From: Sneathiella sp.
Lineage (GTDB): Bacteria; Pseudomonadota; Alphaproteobacteria; Sneathiellales; Sneathiellaceae
NCBI RefSeq assembly: GCF_002694385.1
Contig: NZ_NZMB01000018.1
Location: forward strand, 91,655 to 138,392
DNA length: 46,738 nt
Direction of reading: 5' to 3'
Shown: piece by piece, positions 29,475 to 40,496 of the stretch
Layout: each line of letters opens with the position of its first letter
How positions within the stretch are numbered: the stretch's first letter is position 1
Position numbers and translations under genes: made by a program
Notes under the pieces: model-generated
Database searches by the model: none
What the model saw: only the letters and a program-made list of their open reading frames with translations
Told to the model about the DNA's origin: nothing

Positions 29475-30617
29475 ATGATAACCCGCACAATTTTCAAGCA
29501 TGAACACGAGCTTTTCAGGCAAACCGTCCAGCGATTTATCGCACAGGAAATCCAACCCTATCATTCGGAGTGGGAGGAACAGGGCAAAATTCCACGCGAG
29601 GCGTGGTTGAAAGCAGGTGGCGCGGGACTATTATGCTGTGCAATTCCTGAGCAAAACGGTGGCATCGGCGGCACATTCCTGCATAGTGCGATTGTCATGG
29701 AGGAACTGGGCCGCTCTGGAGCCAGCGGGCCATCCTTCTCCCTGCATTCTGATATTGTCGCGCCCTATATCCTGACCTATGGCACGGAAGCCCAGAAACA
29801 GCGGCTTCTTCCCGGCATGGCAAGCGGTGAAATCATTGGCGCCATCGCCATGACAGAACCCTCCGGCGGCAGCGACCTGCAGGCCATGCGAACCACCGCA
29901 ATCCGGGACGGCGATGACTATGTCATCAATGGGCAAAAAACATTCATCAGCAACGCGCAAAATGCCGATTTCATTATTCTGGCGGCCAAAACTGACCCGA
30001 CGGCACGCGGCAAAGGCGTCAGCCTTATTATCGTTGAAACCAACCGGCCAGGCTTCAAACTGGGCCGACCGCTGCATAAAATTGGCAGCAAGGCGATGGA
30101 CACGTCTGAACTGTTCTTCGACAATGTCCGTGTCCCGGTCGACAATCTGCTGGGGGTCGAGGGCAACGGCTTTCTCCAGCTCGTCACAGAATTGGCGCAG
30201 GAACGGCTGCTGCAGGCAATCCGATCCACCGCCGCGTCGGAAGCCGCCCTTGAATGGACCGTGGCCTATACCAGCGAGCGGCAGGCCTTCGGCAAACGGC
30301 TGGCGGACTTTCAGAATACGCAATTCAAGCTGGCGGAAATGAAGGCGGAGCTGATGCTGCAACGCGTTTTTGTTGACCGCTGCATTGAACTCCACCTGGA
30401 GCGAAAGCTGGATGCGGTCGATGCGGCGGTTGCCAAGATGACATCAACAGAGTTGCAGGGCAAAGTTATGGATCAGTGCCTGCAGCTGTTCGGTGGGTGG
30501 GGCTACATGTGGGAAGTGCCGATTGCCAGAGCCTATGCCGATGCCCGCATGTCCCGTATCGCGGGCGGTTCGATAGAGATCATGAAGCAAATCATCGCCC
30601 GCAGCATGTTGTCATAG
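29475..30617 (+). CDS. Acyl-CoA dehydrogenase, LCAD-like
   Basis: The 380-residue flavoenzyme has all three acyl-CoA dehydrogenase domains. FAD/substrate motifs are AMTEPSGGSDLQAMRT and GWGYMWEVPIARAYADARMSRIAGGSIEIM. The MCAD-type glutamate near the C-terminus is Gly here (AGGS), while ELAQERLL offers Glu243 in helix G as base. That arrangement, and the GGWGYMWE-P-I-A-A-Y-DAR stretch, match long-chain acyl-CoA dehydrogenase, which is known to accept branched chains. It makes a 2,3-enoyl-CoA and passes electrons to ETF. It is divergent from iclR and transcribed alone. Its location next to a racemase-containing cluster supports a branched substrate (inference). Confidence 0.9.
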   Translation: MITRTIFKHEHELFRQTVQRFIAQEIQPYHSEWEEQGKIPREAWLKAGGAGLLCCAIPEQNGGIGGTFLHSAIVMEELGRSGASGPSFSLHSDIVAPYILTYGTEAQKQRLLPGMASGEIIGAIAMTEPSGGSDLQAMRTTAIRDGDDYVINGQKTFISNAQNADFIILAAKTDPTARGKGVSLIIVETNRPGFKLGRPLHKIGSKAMDTSELFFDNVRVPVDNLLGVEGNGFLQLVTELAQERLLQAIRSTAASEAALEWTVAYTSERQAFGKRLADFQNTQFKLAEMKAELMLQRVFVDRCIELHLERKLDAVDAAVAKMTSTELQGKVMDQCLQLFGGWGYMWEVPIARAYADARMSRIAGGSIEIMKQIIARSMLS

Positions 30618-31178
30618 GTATGATCCGCGCGGCCACACGATGCGTAAAAACCATAGGCGGTTTGTCGGCAACACAGATAAGCTCCCATGCCGCATGGCAG
30701 CTTGCTGCGCCCCTAAACCAAACCGCCTCCCCTTCCGTATAGAGCGCCGGAAGGCTTGTCCCAGATCTATTGCATCATCAACGATGGCAAGAAATATGAT
30801 CGCCACCATTTAATAATTGGAAACCATTTCCAATGTCGCCACGATGGGGCATTCAGGAAGTATTTGCTGAGCACATCCGCCAAAACACAGCATCATGACC
30901 GCGGTGAGAAGGCCGCCCCCCCCCAGTATCCTATGCGGGCCATTGCATCAACTACATGCATTATCCACTTCATAACAGGCTTCCTGACTGTGGCCAAATC
31001 AGCTTCTGTTCTTGATATGCAGCCTTGGCGTCGGTCGAACCATTCTTGAGCCCGCTATCAAGAAAGCAACAGCACATCAAGAAGCAAATTCTTGCCTGTT
31101 TACCTGTGATCATGTTGATGGCGGGTATGATTGCGGGCTATTGCGCGTGTCCTGCTTTCCGCCGCCCTATCGGATGGA
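30618..31178. other. Gene-poor 561-base stretch with an orphan palindrome
   Basis: No reading frame here shows a recognisable domain or codon pattern on either strand. It holds the IclR-box-like palindrome (30816-30834) and a run of nine C (30916-30924). It may be the remains of lost genes or an untranslated regulatory region. Confidence 0.5.
30816..30834. promoter_or_regulatory. 19-bp perfect palindrome matching the IclR box
   Basis: ATTGGAAA-CCA-TTTCCAAT has eight-base perfect arms. It fits the E. coli IclR consensus TGGAAATnATTTCCA at all but one defined position (quoted from family knowledge). No gene starts nearby: the dehydrogenase ends 200 bases before and the next gene is convergent. 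Confidence 0.55.
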
Positions 31179-31802
31179 TTAGGAGACCTTCGCGCGGGCC
31201 CCTTCGGGCAGATAGGGCGTAATATTCTGCCGGGCGCGCGCGAGAAACCCGTCTTTCTCCCCCACCGGCGCGAAATAATGCAGCGCTCTTGATGCGGTCT
31301 CCATCCCGTCCAGCATGGCGATGACCCAGCCGGTCAGATAGGCCGAGCCGAGACAGCCGCCGGCCGTCGCCACATTGCCATGTGCGACGAGGGGCTGGTT
31401 CAGAACCTCAACCCCGGCCTCTTGCACCCATTCCTTGGTCGCGCTGTCCGTGCAGGCGGGCACCCCGCCGAGCAGGCCGAGCTTTGCCGCCATCAGTGTG
31501 CCGGAGCATTGCGCGGCAATCACCTGGCGCGCGGGATCAAGCCTTATCCGCTTCATGATCGCCGCCTCCTCGACAATCTGGCGGGTCATCGATCCGCTGC
31601 CGATCATCACCGCATCGGCGTCGCTCGCCTCCTCCAGCATGGATTGAGCACGGATCGTCAGCCCGCCCATGGAGGTCACTTCATCCTCCGGGCAGCAGAC
31701 GGTAATCTCCCAGTCCGGCTTTTGCAGCCAGTGCAGCATCCGGTACGCCACGAGGGAATCGATCTCGTTAAACCCTTGAAATGTGAGGATCGCGATTTTC
31801 AT
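31179..31802 (-). CDS. DJ-1/PfpI family protein
   Basis: A 207-residue protein with the class I glutamine amidotransferase-like fold: MKIAILTFQGFNEIDSLVAYRML with the conserved Glu13, then IAAQCSGTLMAAKLGLLGG with Cys99 at the nucleophile elbow, followed by GVPACTDS. Members include chaperones, glyoxalase III-type and isonitrile hydratase enzymes, and regulators; this one lacks an AraC domain. It starts nine bases after the guaA stop codon and is thus probably co-transcribed with guaA. The exact activity is unknown. Confidence 0.85.
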   Translation of the reverse strand: MKIAILTFQGFNEIDSLVAYRMLHWLQKPDWEITVCCPEDEVTSMGGLTIRAQSMLEEASDADAVMIGSGSMTRQIVEEAAIMKRIRLDPARQVIAAQCSGTLMAAKLGLLGGVPACTDSATKEWVQEAGVEVLNQPLVAHGNVATAGGCLGSAYLTGWVIAMLDGMETASRALHYFAPVGEKDGFLARARQNITPYLPEGARAKVS

Positions 31803-31811
31803 GACAGCCCC

Positions 31812-33359
31812 CTACTCCCACTCAATGGTTCCAGGGGGTTTGGAAGTGGTGTCATAGACAACGCGGTTGATGCCCTTGACTTCATTGATGATACGGGTCG
31901 AGACGCGGCCGAGGAAATCATGGGTGAAGGGATAGTAATCCGCCGTCATCCCATCTGTGGAAGTCACGGCGCGGAGCGCGCAGACATAGTCATAGGTGCG
32001 GTTATCGCCCATCACACCGACGGTCCTGACGGGCAGCAGCACCGCGAAGGCCTGCCAGATCTCGTTATAAAGCCCGGCCTTCCTGATTTCATCGAGATAG
32101 ATGGTGTCAGCCTTGCGTAAAATTTCCAGACGGTCGCGGGTGATCGTGCCGGGAATGCGAATGGCGAGCCCCGGCCCCGGGAAGGGATGCCGGTCCACCA
32201 GTTCCGCCGCCATGCCAAGCTCACGGCCGAGATCGCGCACCTCGTCCTTGAAGAGCTCGCGCAAGGGCTCCACCAGTTTCATATTCATCCGCTCCGGCAG
32301 GCCGCCGACATTATGGTGCGACTTGATGGTGACCGAGGGTCCGCCAGAGAAAGAAACGCTCTCGATCACGTCCGGGTACAGCGTGCCCTGAGCCAGGAAT
32401 TCCGCGCCGCCGACCTTGCTGGCCTCCTCGTCGAAGACATCGATGAAGATCCGGCCGATGGTCTTGCGCTTCACTTCCGGATCATCGACCCCCTCAAGCT
32501 CGCCGAGGAACAGATCGGAGGCATCGCGGTGGATCAGCGGAATATTGTAATGATCGCGGAACAGGCTGACCACCTGCTCCGATTCGCCGGCCCGCATCAG
32601 GCCGGTATCCACATAGACGCAGGTGAGCTGATCGCCAATCGCCTCATGAATGAGGACGGCAACGACAGAGCTGTCCACACCGCCCGACAGCCCGCAAATG
32701 ACCTTGCCACTGCCCACCTGACGGCGAATGCTGTCTATTGCCTGATCCTTGAAGGCGGCCATGGTCCAGTCGCCCTTAAGGCCACAGATTTTATGCACGA
32801 AATTGGCAAGTAATTCGCTGCCGCGCGGGGTATGCACCACTTCCGGGTGAAACTGCACACCATAGAACTTACGCGCCTCATCGGCGATGGCGGCAAAGGG
32901 CGCCCCATTCGATGTGGCGACAACCGTGAAGCCCTCCGGAATGGCGACCACATGATCGCCATGGCTCATCCAGACCTGATCGCGCCGCCCCGTCTGCCAC
33001 ACTCCGTCGAACAGGGAGCAATGATCAACAATGTCAATATTGGCGCGGCCGAATTCACGGTGATCGGGCGCCTCCACCTTGCCGCCAAGCTGATTGACCA
33101 TGGTCTGCTGCCCATAACAGATGCCAAGGACAGGCACACCCATCTCGAAAACCTCATCGGGTGCGCGCGGTGTTGCTTCGCCGATGACGGAGGCCGGACC
33201 GCCGGAAAGGATGATGCCCGCCGGGTCAAACTCCTTGAGCCGTCCGGCGGCATTGTTGAAAGGAATGATTTCGCTGTAAACCCCGGCCTCCCGGACGCGT
33301 CGCGCGATCAGCTGGGTGACCTGACTGCCAAAGTCAATGATCAGAATACTGTTCTTCAT
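31812..33359 (-). CDS. guaA: GMP synthase (glutamine-hydrolysing)
   Basis: The 515-residue enzyme converts XMP, ATP and glutamine to GMP. The N-terminal amidotransferase (1-190) has [12 protein letters not shown] with the nucleophile Cys81 and [11 protein letters not shown] with the catalytic His-Glu. The ATP-pyrophosphatase domain has [14 protein letters not shown], and the C-terminal dimerisation domain ends KPPGTIEWE, the universal tail. Length and motifs are complete. A stable hairpin (33391-33416) lies in the leader just upstream of the ATG at 33359. Confidence 0.98.
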   Translation of the reverse strand: MKNSILIIDFGSQVTQLIARRVREAGVYSEIIPFNNAAGRLKEFDPAGIILSGGPASVIGEATPRAPDEVFEMGVPVLGICYGQQTMVNQLGGKVEAPDHREFGRANIDIVDHCSLFDGVWQTGRRDQVWMSHGDHVVAIPEGFTVVATSNGAPFAAIADEARKFYGVQFHPEVVHTPRGSELLANFVHKICGLKGDWTMAAFKDQAIDSIRRQVGSGKVICGLSGGVDSSVVAVLIHEAIGDQLTCVYVDTGLMRAGESEQVVSLFRDHYNIPLIHRDASDLFLGELEGVDDPEVKRKTIGRIFIDVFDEEASKVGGAEFLAQGTLYPDVIESVSFSGGPSVTIKSHHNVGGLPERMNMKLVEPLRELFKDEVRDLGRELGMAAELVDRHPFPGPGLAIRIPGTITRDRLEILRKADTIYLDEIRKAGLYNEIWQAFAVLLPVRTVGVMGDNRTYDYVCALRAVTSTDGMTADYYPFTHDFLGRVSTRIINEVKGINRVVYDTTSKPPGTIEWE

Positions 33360-33390
33360 AGACGGGGTTTAGACAAACTCACAAGAACTG

Positions 33391-33416
33391 TCCAGCCCGT
33401 TTGTGACCGGGCTGGA
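33391..33416. other. Strong hairpin between the TPR gene and guaA
   Basis: TCCAGCCCG and CGGGCTGGA form a 9-bp stem around an eight-base loop, 27 bases downstream of the TPR stop and 32 bases upstream of guaA (reading leftwards). The leftward side has no U-tract. It could be a factor-assisted terminator, a processing site or a leader structure. Confidence 0.5.
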
Positions 33417-33442
33417 AAATTCCGCAAAATCAGGGGAAAAGC

Positions 33443-33916
33443 TCAGCTCTGCTTCGCTTTATAATCGTCAACCGCGCGTTTCAACATAGTGTATTCCGGA
33501 CATCCAAAAAAGCAGATGGCGTCCAGCTTGACCAGATGTTCCTCCGCCTTGGCGAGATTCCCGGTCTGCAGATAGGCTTCACCGATATATTCATTGGCGC
33601 CCTTGTGCTCCGGATCAATGGCGAGGGCCTTGTTATAATAATCAAAGGCCGCGTCGTAATTCTTCAGCTTGCGGTTGGCAAAACCGAGATAATTCAGCGC
33701 ATCGGCGTTTTTCGGGTCAGCTTCCGCGACCTTGGTAAAGGCAGTGATGGCGGCATTCCAATCCTGTGCATCAATGGCCGTCTTGCCCGCCGCAAAATCA
33801 GGATTTTCCGCCGTCTCCGATGATGAGCTGCTGCCCATGGCGAACACGATCTGCGCCGCGAGAAGCTGCGCGGCGAACAGGCCAAGGGCGGCCTTGATAA
33901 ATGTTCTCAGTGTCAT
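33443..33916 (-). CDS. Tetratricopeptide-repeat protein, exported
   Basis: The 157-residue protein has an N-terminal signal sequence (MTLRTFIKAALGLFAAQLLAAQIVFA), then a Ser-rich linker and two or three TPR units: DWNAAITAFTKVAEADPKNADALNYLGFANRKLKNYDAAFDYYNKALAIDPEHKGANEYIGEAYLQTGNLAKAEEHL (about residues 53-130, read as helix pairs). Two cysteines near the end (ICFFGC) may form a disulfide or bind a metal. It is likely a periplasmic scaffolding protein. It lies between rsmB and guaA on the same strand, 127 bases after rsmB. Confidence 0.82.
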   Translation of the reverse strand: MTLRTFIKAALGLFAAQLLAAQIVFAMGSSSSSETAENPDFAAGKTAIDAQDWNAAITAFTKVAEADPKNADALNYLGFANRKLKNYDAAFDYYNKALAIDPEHKGANEYIGEAYLQTGNLAKAEEHLVKLDAICFFGCPEYTMLKRAVDDYKAKQS

Positions 33917-34043
33917 TGTCCCAACCTTTCCCTGAAGCGGATCCTGTCCGCCAATTTCCCGTCTGCGCCATTATACGGCATATTTTGTGGCAACACCATG
34001 TCACGAGATGGTGACGCGCCGGGCTTTGAGTGTAAATAAGGAT

Positions 34044-36823
<2,780 letters not shown>

Positions 36824-37081
36824 TCACTATATATGGTGTTGATCAATTCCTGCCAGCGCAGATATACGAACCCGTGGGCGAAATGATCTTGGGAATTGCG
36901 GCGCAATCATACAGCGAGATTTGAAAATTCCTAGCCGGAAATTTGCCTGATCCGCATTTTTTTTGGCATTGCAGCAATGGCCCGGATGTTTTCCATCCCG
37001 CCGTCCCTTTGTTCCTCTTCGCATGGCTTTTTCTTGAAATGACAAATGGTTTCAGTCTCAATGATGAAAAAGGAGAAGTTC

Positions 37082-37410
37082 ATGCCGACTATTGCCGCCT
37101 ATATCGGTGCCGCTATTGCCGAAATTGCCGGATGCTTTGCCTTCTGGGCATGGTTGCGTATGGATAAGCCGATCTGGTGGCTTATCCCCGGCGTTATCTC
37201 GCTGGTCCTGTTCGCCTGGCTGCTCACACTGGTGGAGAGCGCCGCAGCAGGTCGCGCTTATGCCACCTATGGCGGGATCTATATTGTAAGCTCGCTCGCC
37301 TGGCTCTGGGCGGTGGAAGGGCTTCCCCCGACCGCTGGGACATCATCGGCGGCATCATCTGCCTGATCGGCGCCGCGGTTATCCTCTGGGGTCCGAGAGC
37401 GGCAGGCTGA
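37082..37410 (+). pseudogene. ynfA: YnfA-family small membrane protein gene with a frameshift
   Basis: The frame from ATG 37082 (ribosome site AAGGAG) encodes [45 protein letters not shown] and [24 protein letters not shown], three of the four YnfA helices. It then continues in the wrong frame, [14 protein letters not shown], to a stop at 37366. In the next frame the expected last helix is intact: [24 protein letters not shown], ending at 37410. One base seems missing in the C-rich stretch near 37328-37336. YnfA proteins are about 108-residue four-helix inner-membrane proteins, possibly SMR-like exporters. It could be a true pseudogene, a recoding site or a sequencing error. Confidence 0.85.
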
Positions 37411-38106
37411 TTATTCGTCCGTGTTTTTCTTCTGCGTACGCCCCGTATAACTTGGAATCTCGCCCGCATTGTATTGTTGCGTCCAACCGCGATGTTCTTC
37501 TAACTTTTTTATTAAATCCTGCTCATCTCCCGGCCCCGGAATCCAACTCATATCCAAGGGCTGTAAGTCTTGCAGTTTCGCGTCCTCAACACCACGGTTT
37601 TTATAGGATATACGAAGAGATTCGGCGACAGAATCACAATACTTATTAAGATTTTTAAATAATTCATCAATATCTTTTTGTTCATGAGCACCAAGGCTTA
37701 TCAGATTACGAACAGTTTTTTCATCCCGATGACCAATCAGCTTGTTTCGAGCAGGAAGAACAAGTTCTCGATACCTATCCAATCCTTTTGAAAAATTTTT
37801 GATCTCACTGGTCAAGAGATTATTTTCACATAGCAATTGATTTAATCTCTTGTGAGTAAAATTCGTAAAACCTCCTTGCCTCGCCGGATCTGTCAGTCGG
37901 CAAACCTGCAGTATATAATATTCTTGCAAGGCCCTTCCAATAAAGTCAAAGAATTGGGCGGCTGCCTCATGAAGCAGTTGAACCGTCCCGTCATCCCTTT
38001 CGAAAAGTATATGGAAGGTCTGATAGGTAATACGCAGTTCAATGCACTCTTCCCGAAATTTTTTCAAAAATTCGCGAATACCGTCTATTTCTTGACAGTT
38101 ATTCAT
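37411..38106 (-). CDS. AbiU2-like HEPN domain protein
   Basis: The 231-residue helical protein shows the AbiU2-type HEPN pattern: AAAQFFDFIGRALQEYYILQVCRLTDPARQGGFTN (about 48-82, read as two helices) and LVLPARNKLIGHRDEKTV. The latter contains the R-x5-H motif (Arg120, His126) typical of HEPN ribonucleases. AbiU2 belongs to abortive-infection phage defence; activity here is inferred. The start ATG 38106 overlaps the rlmE coding end by eight bases. A longer frame to 38187 lies inside rlmE and is not used. The gene is distinctly AT-rich compared with rlmE and guaB, a sign of transfer. No antitoxin partner was found beside it. Confidence 0.7.
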   Translation of the reverse strand: MNNCQEIDGIREFLKKFREECIELRITYQTFHILFERDDGTVQLLHEAAAQFFDFIGRALQEYYILQVCRLTDPARQGGFTNFTHKRLNQLLCENNLLTSEIKNFSKGLDRYRELVLPARNKLIGHRDEKTVRNLISLGAHEQKDIDELFKNLNKYCDSVAESLRISYKNRGVEDAKLQDLQPLDMSWIPGPGDEQDLIKKLEEHRGWTQQYNAGEIPSYTGRTQKKNTDE

Positions 38107-38827
38107 TTCGCCCGCGAAAGCCGGTGGCGATGACATAGGCCTCACGGCTATCGGCGCGGCTGGCTTCGGGCTTGGCGTGGCGGACATTTTCGAAATCCCG
38201 CTTCATCAACTCCAGCAGGTCATTCTCCGTCCCGCCCTTCAGCACCTTGGCAATAAAAACTCCGCCCGGCGCCAACACATCAATGGCGAAGTGAAGCGCC
38301 AGTTCACACATCATGACAATACGCAGATGATCGGTCTGCCGATGGCCGGTTGTCGGCGCCGCCATGTCGGAGATAACCGCATCGACCGGACCGCCAAGCG
38401 CCGCCTTGACGCGGGTATCCGCATCCTCCGCCGTGAAATCGAGCTGCATCACCGTCGCACCCGGAACCGGCTCCATTTCCAGAATATCGACGGCGAGGAC
38501 CTTGCCCTTGCCCTTCTCCGCGCCGACACGTTCCACGGCCACCTGCGTCCAGCCGCCTGGCGCAGCCCCAAGGTCAACCACCGAAAAGCCGGGTTTCAGC
38601 AAGCCATAGCGATCATCTAGCTGCATCAACTTGAACGCGGCGCGCGAACGCAGGCCACGTGTCTTCGCCTCCACCACATAGGGATCATTAAGCTGTCGCT
38701 GCAACCAATGGGTGGAGGAGGTTTTGCGCCCCCGCGCTGTCTTCACCTTGGTATGAAGAAGACGGCCGGTCATACCTGAGGATTTACCGCCCCCCCGGCG
38801 GCTCCCCCGCCCTGCTCTCTCACTCAT
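38099..38827 (-). CDS. rlmE: 23S rRNA (uridine 2552-2'-O) methyltransferase
   Basis: The 242-residue FtsJ/RrmJ-type enzyme has a basic N-terminus (SRRGGGKSSG..KTARGRKTS), then SRAAFKLMQLDDRYGLLKPG with the K of the K-D-K-E tetrad, VVDLGAAPGGWTQVAVE (SAM site), DAVISDMAAPTTGH (catalytic D) and GVFIAKVLKGG (catalytic K). It methylates U2552 in the ribosomal A loop. ATGA overlap with ppx upstream indicates coupling, and the AbiU2-like gene overlaps its stop. The C-terminus ends GFRGRNE, a slightly unusual tail but close to the normal length. Confidence 0.95.
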   Translation of the reverse strand: MSERAGRGSRRGGGKSSGMTGRLLHTKVKTARGRKTSSTHWLQRQLNDPYVVEAKTRGLRSRAAFKLMQLDDRYGLLKPGFSVVDLGAAPGGWTQVAVERVGAEKGKGKVLAVDILEMEPVPGATVMQLDFTAEDADTRVKAALGGPVDAVISDMAAPTTGHRQTDHLRIVMMCELALHFAIDVLAPGGVFIAKVLKGGTENDLLELMKRDFENVRHAKPEASRADSREAYVIATGFRGRNE

Positions 38828-39963
38828 GATGCTGCCTTCTGTTCATCCGTCATGACGGCTGTACTCTTGTCCGCCTGTTTCTCCTGCTTCGCCTGACGGC
38901 GGGCTTCCGCCGCCTCCTGCCGCTCCCGTCCGGCGCGCCGCATCATGCCAAGCAACATACCCTCGCGCAGGCCCCGATCGGCCACGCGCAGTTTCTTGAC
39001 CGGCCAGCGGCTGTGCATGGCCTCGACAATCGCGCAGCCGGAAACGACAAGATCCGCCCGCTCCCGTCCGATGCAGGGCTCTTGCAACCGCTGCTCATAA
39101 TCGCTGCGGGCAAGGCGGTGACAGATATCGAGCATGGCGGACGCATTGAGCCACGCCCCGTCAATACGGCTGCGGTTATATTTCTCAAGCCCGAAATGCA
39201 CGCCGGCCAGCGTCGTGACCGTGCCGGAGGTGCCGAGCATCTGCACCCGCCCCTCCCGAATGCGCGCAGCGATGCTATGCTCGGCCTCAAACGCATCCAC
39301 ATGGCGCAACACCTCTGTCATCATGCCCTGATAAGCGTCCTCCGTCACACGGATACCACCATGCCGCTCGGTCAGGGTGACCACACCGACGGGGATCGAC
39401 ATCCAGCCCAGCACCTCGCTCTGCTTGCGGCCCTTGAGGCCAAGCCAGACCAGCTCCGTACTGCCGCCGCCGATATCGAAAACGAGCGCATGCTGATGCC
39501 GATAGTCGATGAGCGGCGCGCAACCTTCGGCGGCGAGCGTCGCCTCCTCCGCCGTGCTGATGATATCCAGTTCAATGCCGCAATGCTGCTGCACGCGGCC
39601 GAGGAAATCGTCGCTATTATTCGCCTTGCGGCAGACTTCCGTTGCCACACATCGCATATGGGTGACGCCCGCGCGGCGCATTTTCTCGGCGCAGATACGC
39701 AGCGCATCGACAGTCCGCTGCATCGCATCGTCGGACAGGCGGCCGCTGAGGCTGACGCCTTCTCCAAGACGGACGATCCGCGAAAAACTGTCAATGACAC
39801 GGAACCCCTTGCCCTGCTGCCGGGCGATCAGCAGCCTGCAGTTGTTCGTACCAAGATCCAGGGCGCCGAACACTTCCGGCTTGTCGCCCCTGCCATTCTG
39901 AAACCTGCGTCGATGTTTTCCGCGCTCACCCTTTGCTGTTCTCCGGGGTTGTGATGTTGCCAC
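38824..39963 (-). CDS. ppx: Exopolyphosphatase / pppGpp phosphohydrolase (Ppx/GppA)
   Basis: A 379-residue member of the sugar kinase/Hsp70/actin superfamily: FGALDLGTNNCRLLIARQ is the phosphate-1 loop, ALVFDIGGGSTELVWL the phosphate-2 loop and MLGTSGTVTTLAGVHF the adenosine or third loop. A basic Arg/Lys tail rich in Q and A follows about residue 350. It degrades polyphosphate or pppGpp. Its stop overlaps the rlmE start (ATGA). Bacterial full-length Ppx is about 500 residues; this short type, frequent in alphaproteobacteria beside rlmE, lacks the HD domain. Confidence 0.92.
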   Translation of the reverse strand: MATSQPRRTAKGERGKHRRRFQNGRGDKPEVFGALDLGTNNCRLLIARQQGKGFRVIDSFSRIVRLGEGVSLSGRLSDDAMQRTVDALRICAEKMRRAGVTHMRCVATEVCRKANNSDDFLGRVQQHCGIELDIISTAEEATLAAEGCAPLIDYRHQHALVFDIGGGSTELVWLGLKGRKQSEVLGWMSIPVGVVTLTERHGGIRVTEDAYQGMMTEVLRHVDAFEAEHSIAARIREGRVQMLGTSGTVTTLAGVHFGLEKYNRSRIDGAWLNASAMLDICHRLARSDYEQRLQEPCIGRERADLVVSGCAIVEAMHSRWPVKKLRVADRGLREGMLLGMMRRAGRERQEAAEARRQAKQEKQADKSTAVMTDEQKAAS

Positions 39964-40088
39964 CCAGGACTACCTCCAGGTAAAAATTTGCGGCCTACGG
40001 GCTTATGGCCCCGGCCTGTTCCCGCCATGCTAACAGGTTTCCGTGCGACGTTCATTTATAATTTGCGCAAACAGTTTTTTATCGAACG

Positions 40089-40117
40089 TTGACAGGCCGC
40101 TGCGGAATTGCTACTAG
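40089..40117 (+). promoter_or_regulatory. Sigma70-type promoter of tRNA-Gln
   Basis: A perfect -35 TTGACA (40089-40094), 17-base spacer and -10 TACTAG (40112-40117) lie 44 bases before the tRNA. Confidence 0.75.
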
Positions 40118-40161
40118 AGCCGCCAGCCGCACCATATCGGTCGCGCGCGCCGCCTCAATGG

Positions 40162-40235
40162 TGGGGAATCGTCTAATGGTAGGACAGCGGACTCTGACTC
40201 CGTCAATCCTGGTTCGAGTCCAGGTTCCCCAGCCA
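40162..40235 (+). tRNA. tRNA-Gln(CUG)
   Basis: The acceptor stem TGGGGAA pairs with TTCCCCA; the D arm has TAATGGTAGGAC; the anticodon stem GCGGA/TCCGT (last pair G-T) encloses the loop CTCTGAC with anticodon CTG; the T arm has GGTTCGAGTCC. The discriminator G is followed by an encoded CCA (40233-40235). It reads CAG codons. An AT-rich foreign-looking gene follows. Confidence 0.97.
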
Positions 40236-40496
40236 TCCGCCTTCGCTGATTTTACCGAACAATCTCTACAGTTGTCATACCAAAATTTCGCTAGTCGGCA
40301 ATTCTATTAGTCAGTTCAAACAACCTCATGCACAGTTGATTTTGTTGCACTTTTTCTCCAATAAGTAGTTTTTCATAAAAAAAGGCCAGACAAATACTAT
40401 ATATGGTGTAGTGCTTTGGCCCCTAATACTATTTTCTTGACAAGCAACAACAGCCAACGTACTCTCTTTGTTCTTGCCTAGCCTGAGAGGGGTTTA

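Noticed and set aside
30756-31049. 97-codon rightward frame in the gene-poor gap
   Set aside because: No ribosome site, domain or codon pattern; it crosses the IclR-like palindrome and the C-run.
40236-40496. Duplicate tRNA-Gln 3' end as an att site
   Set aside because: I found no repeat of the tRNA end here or after 41534, so integration at this tRNA remains unproven.
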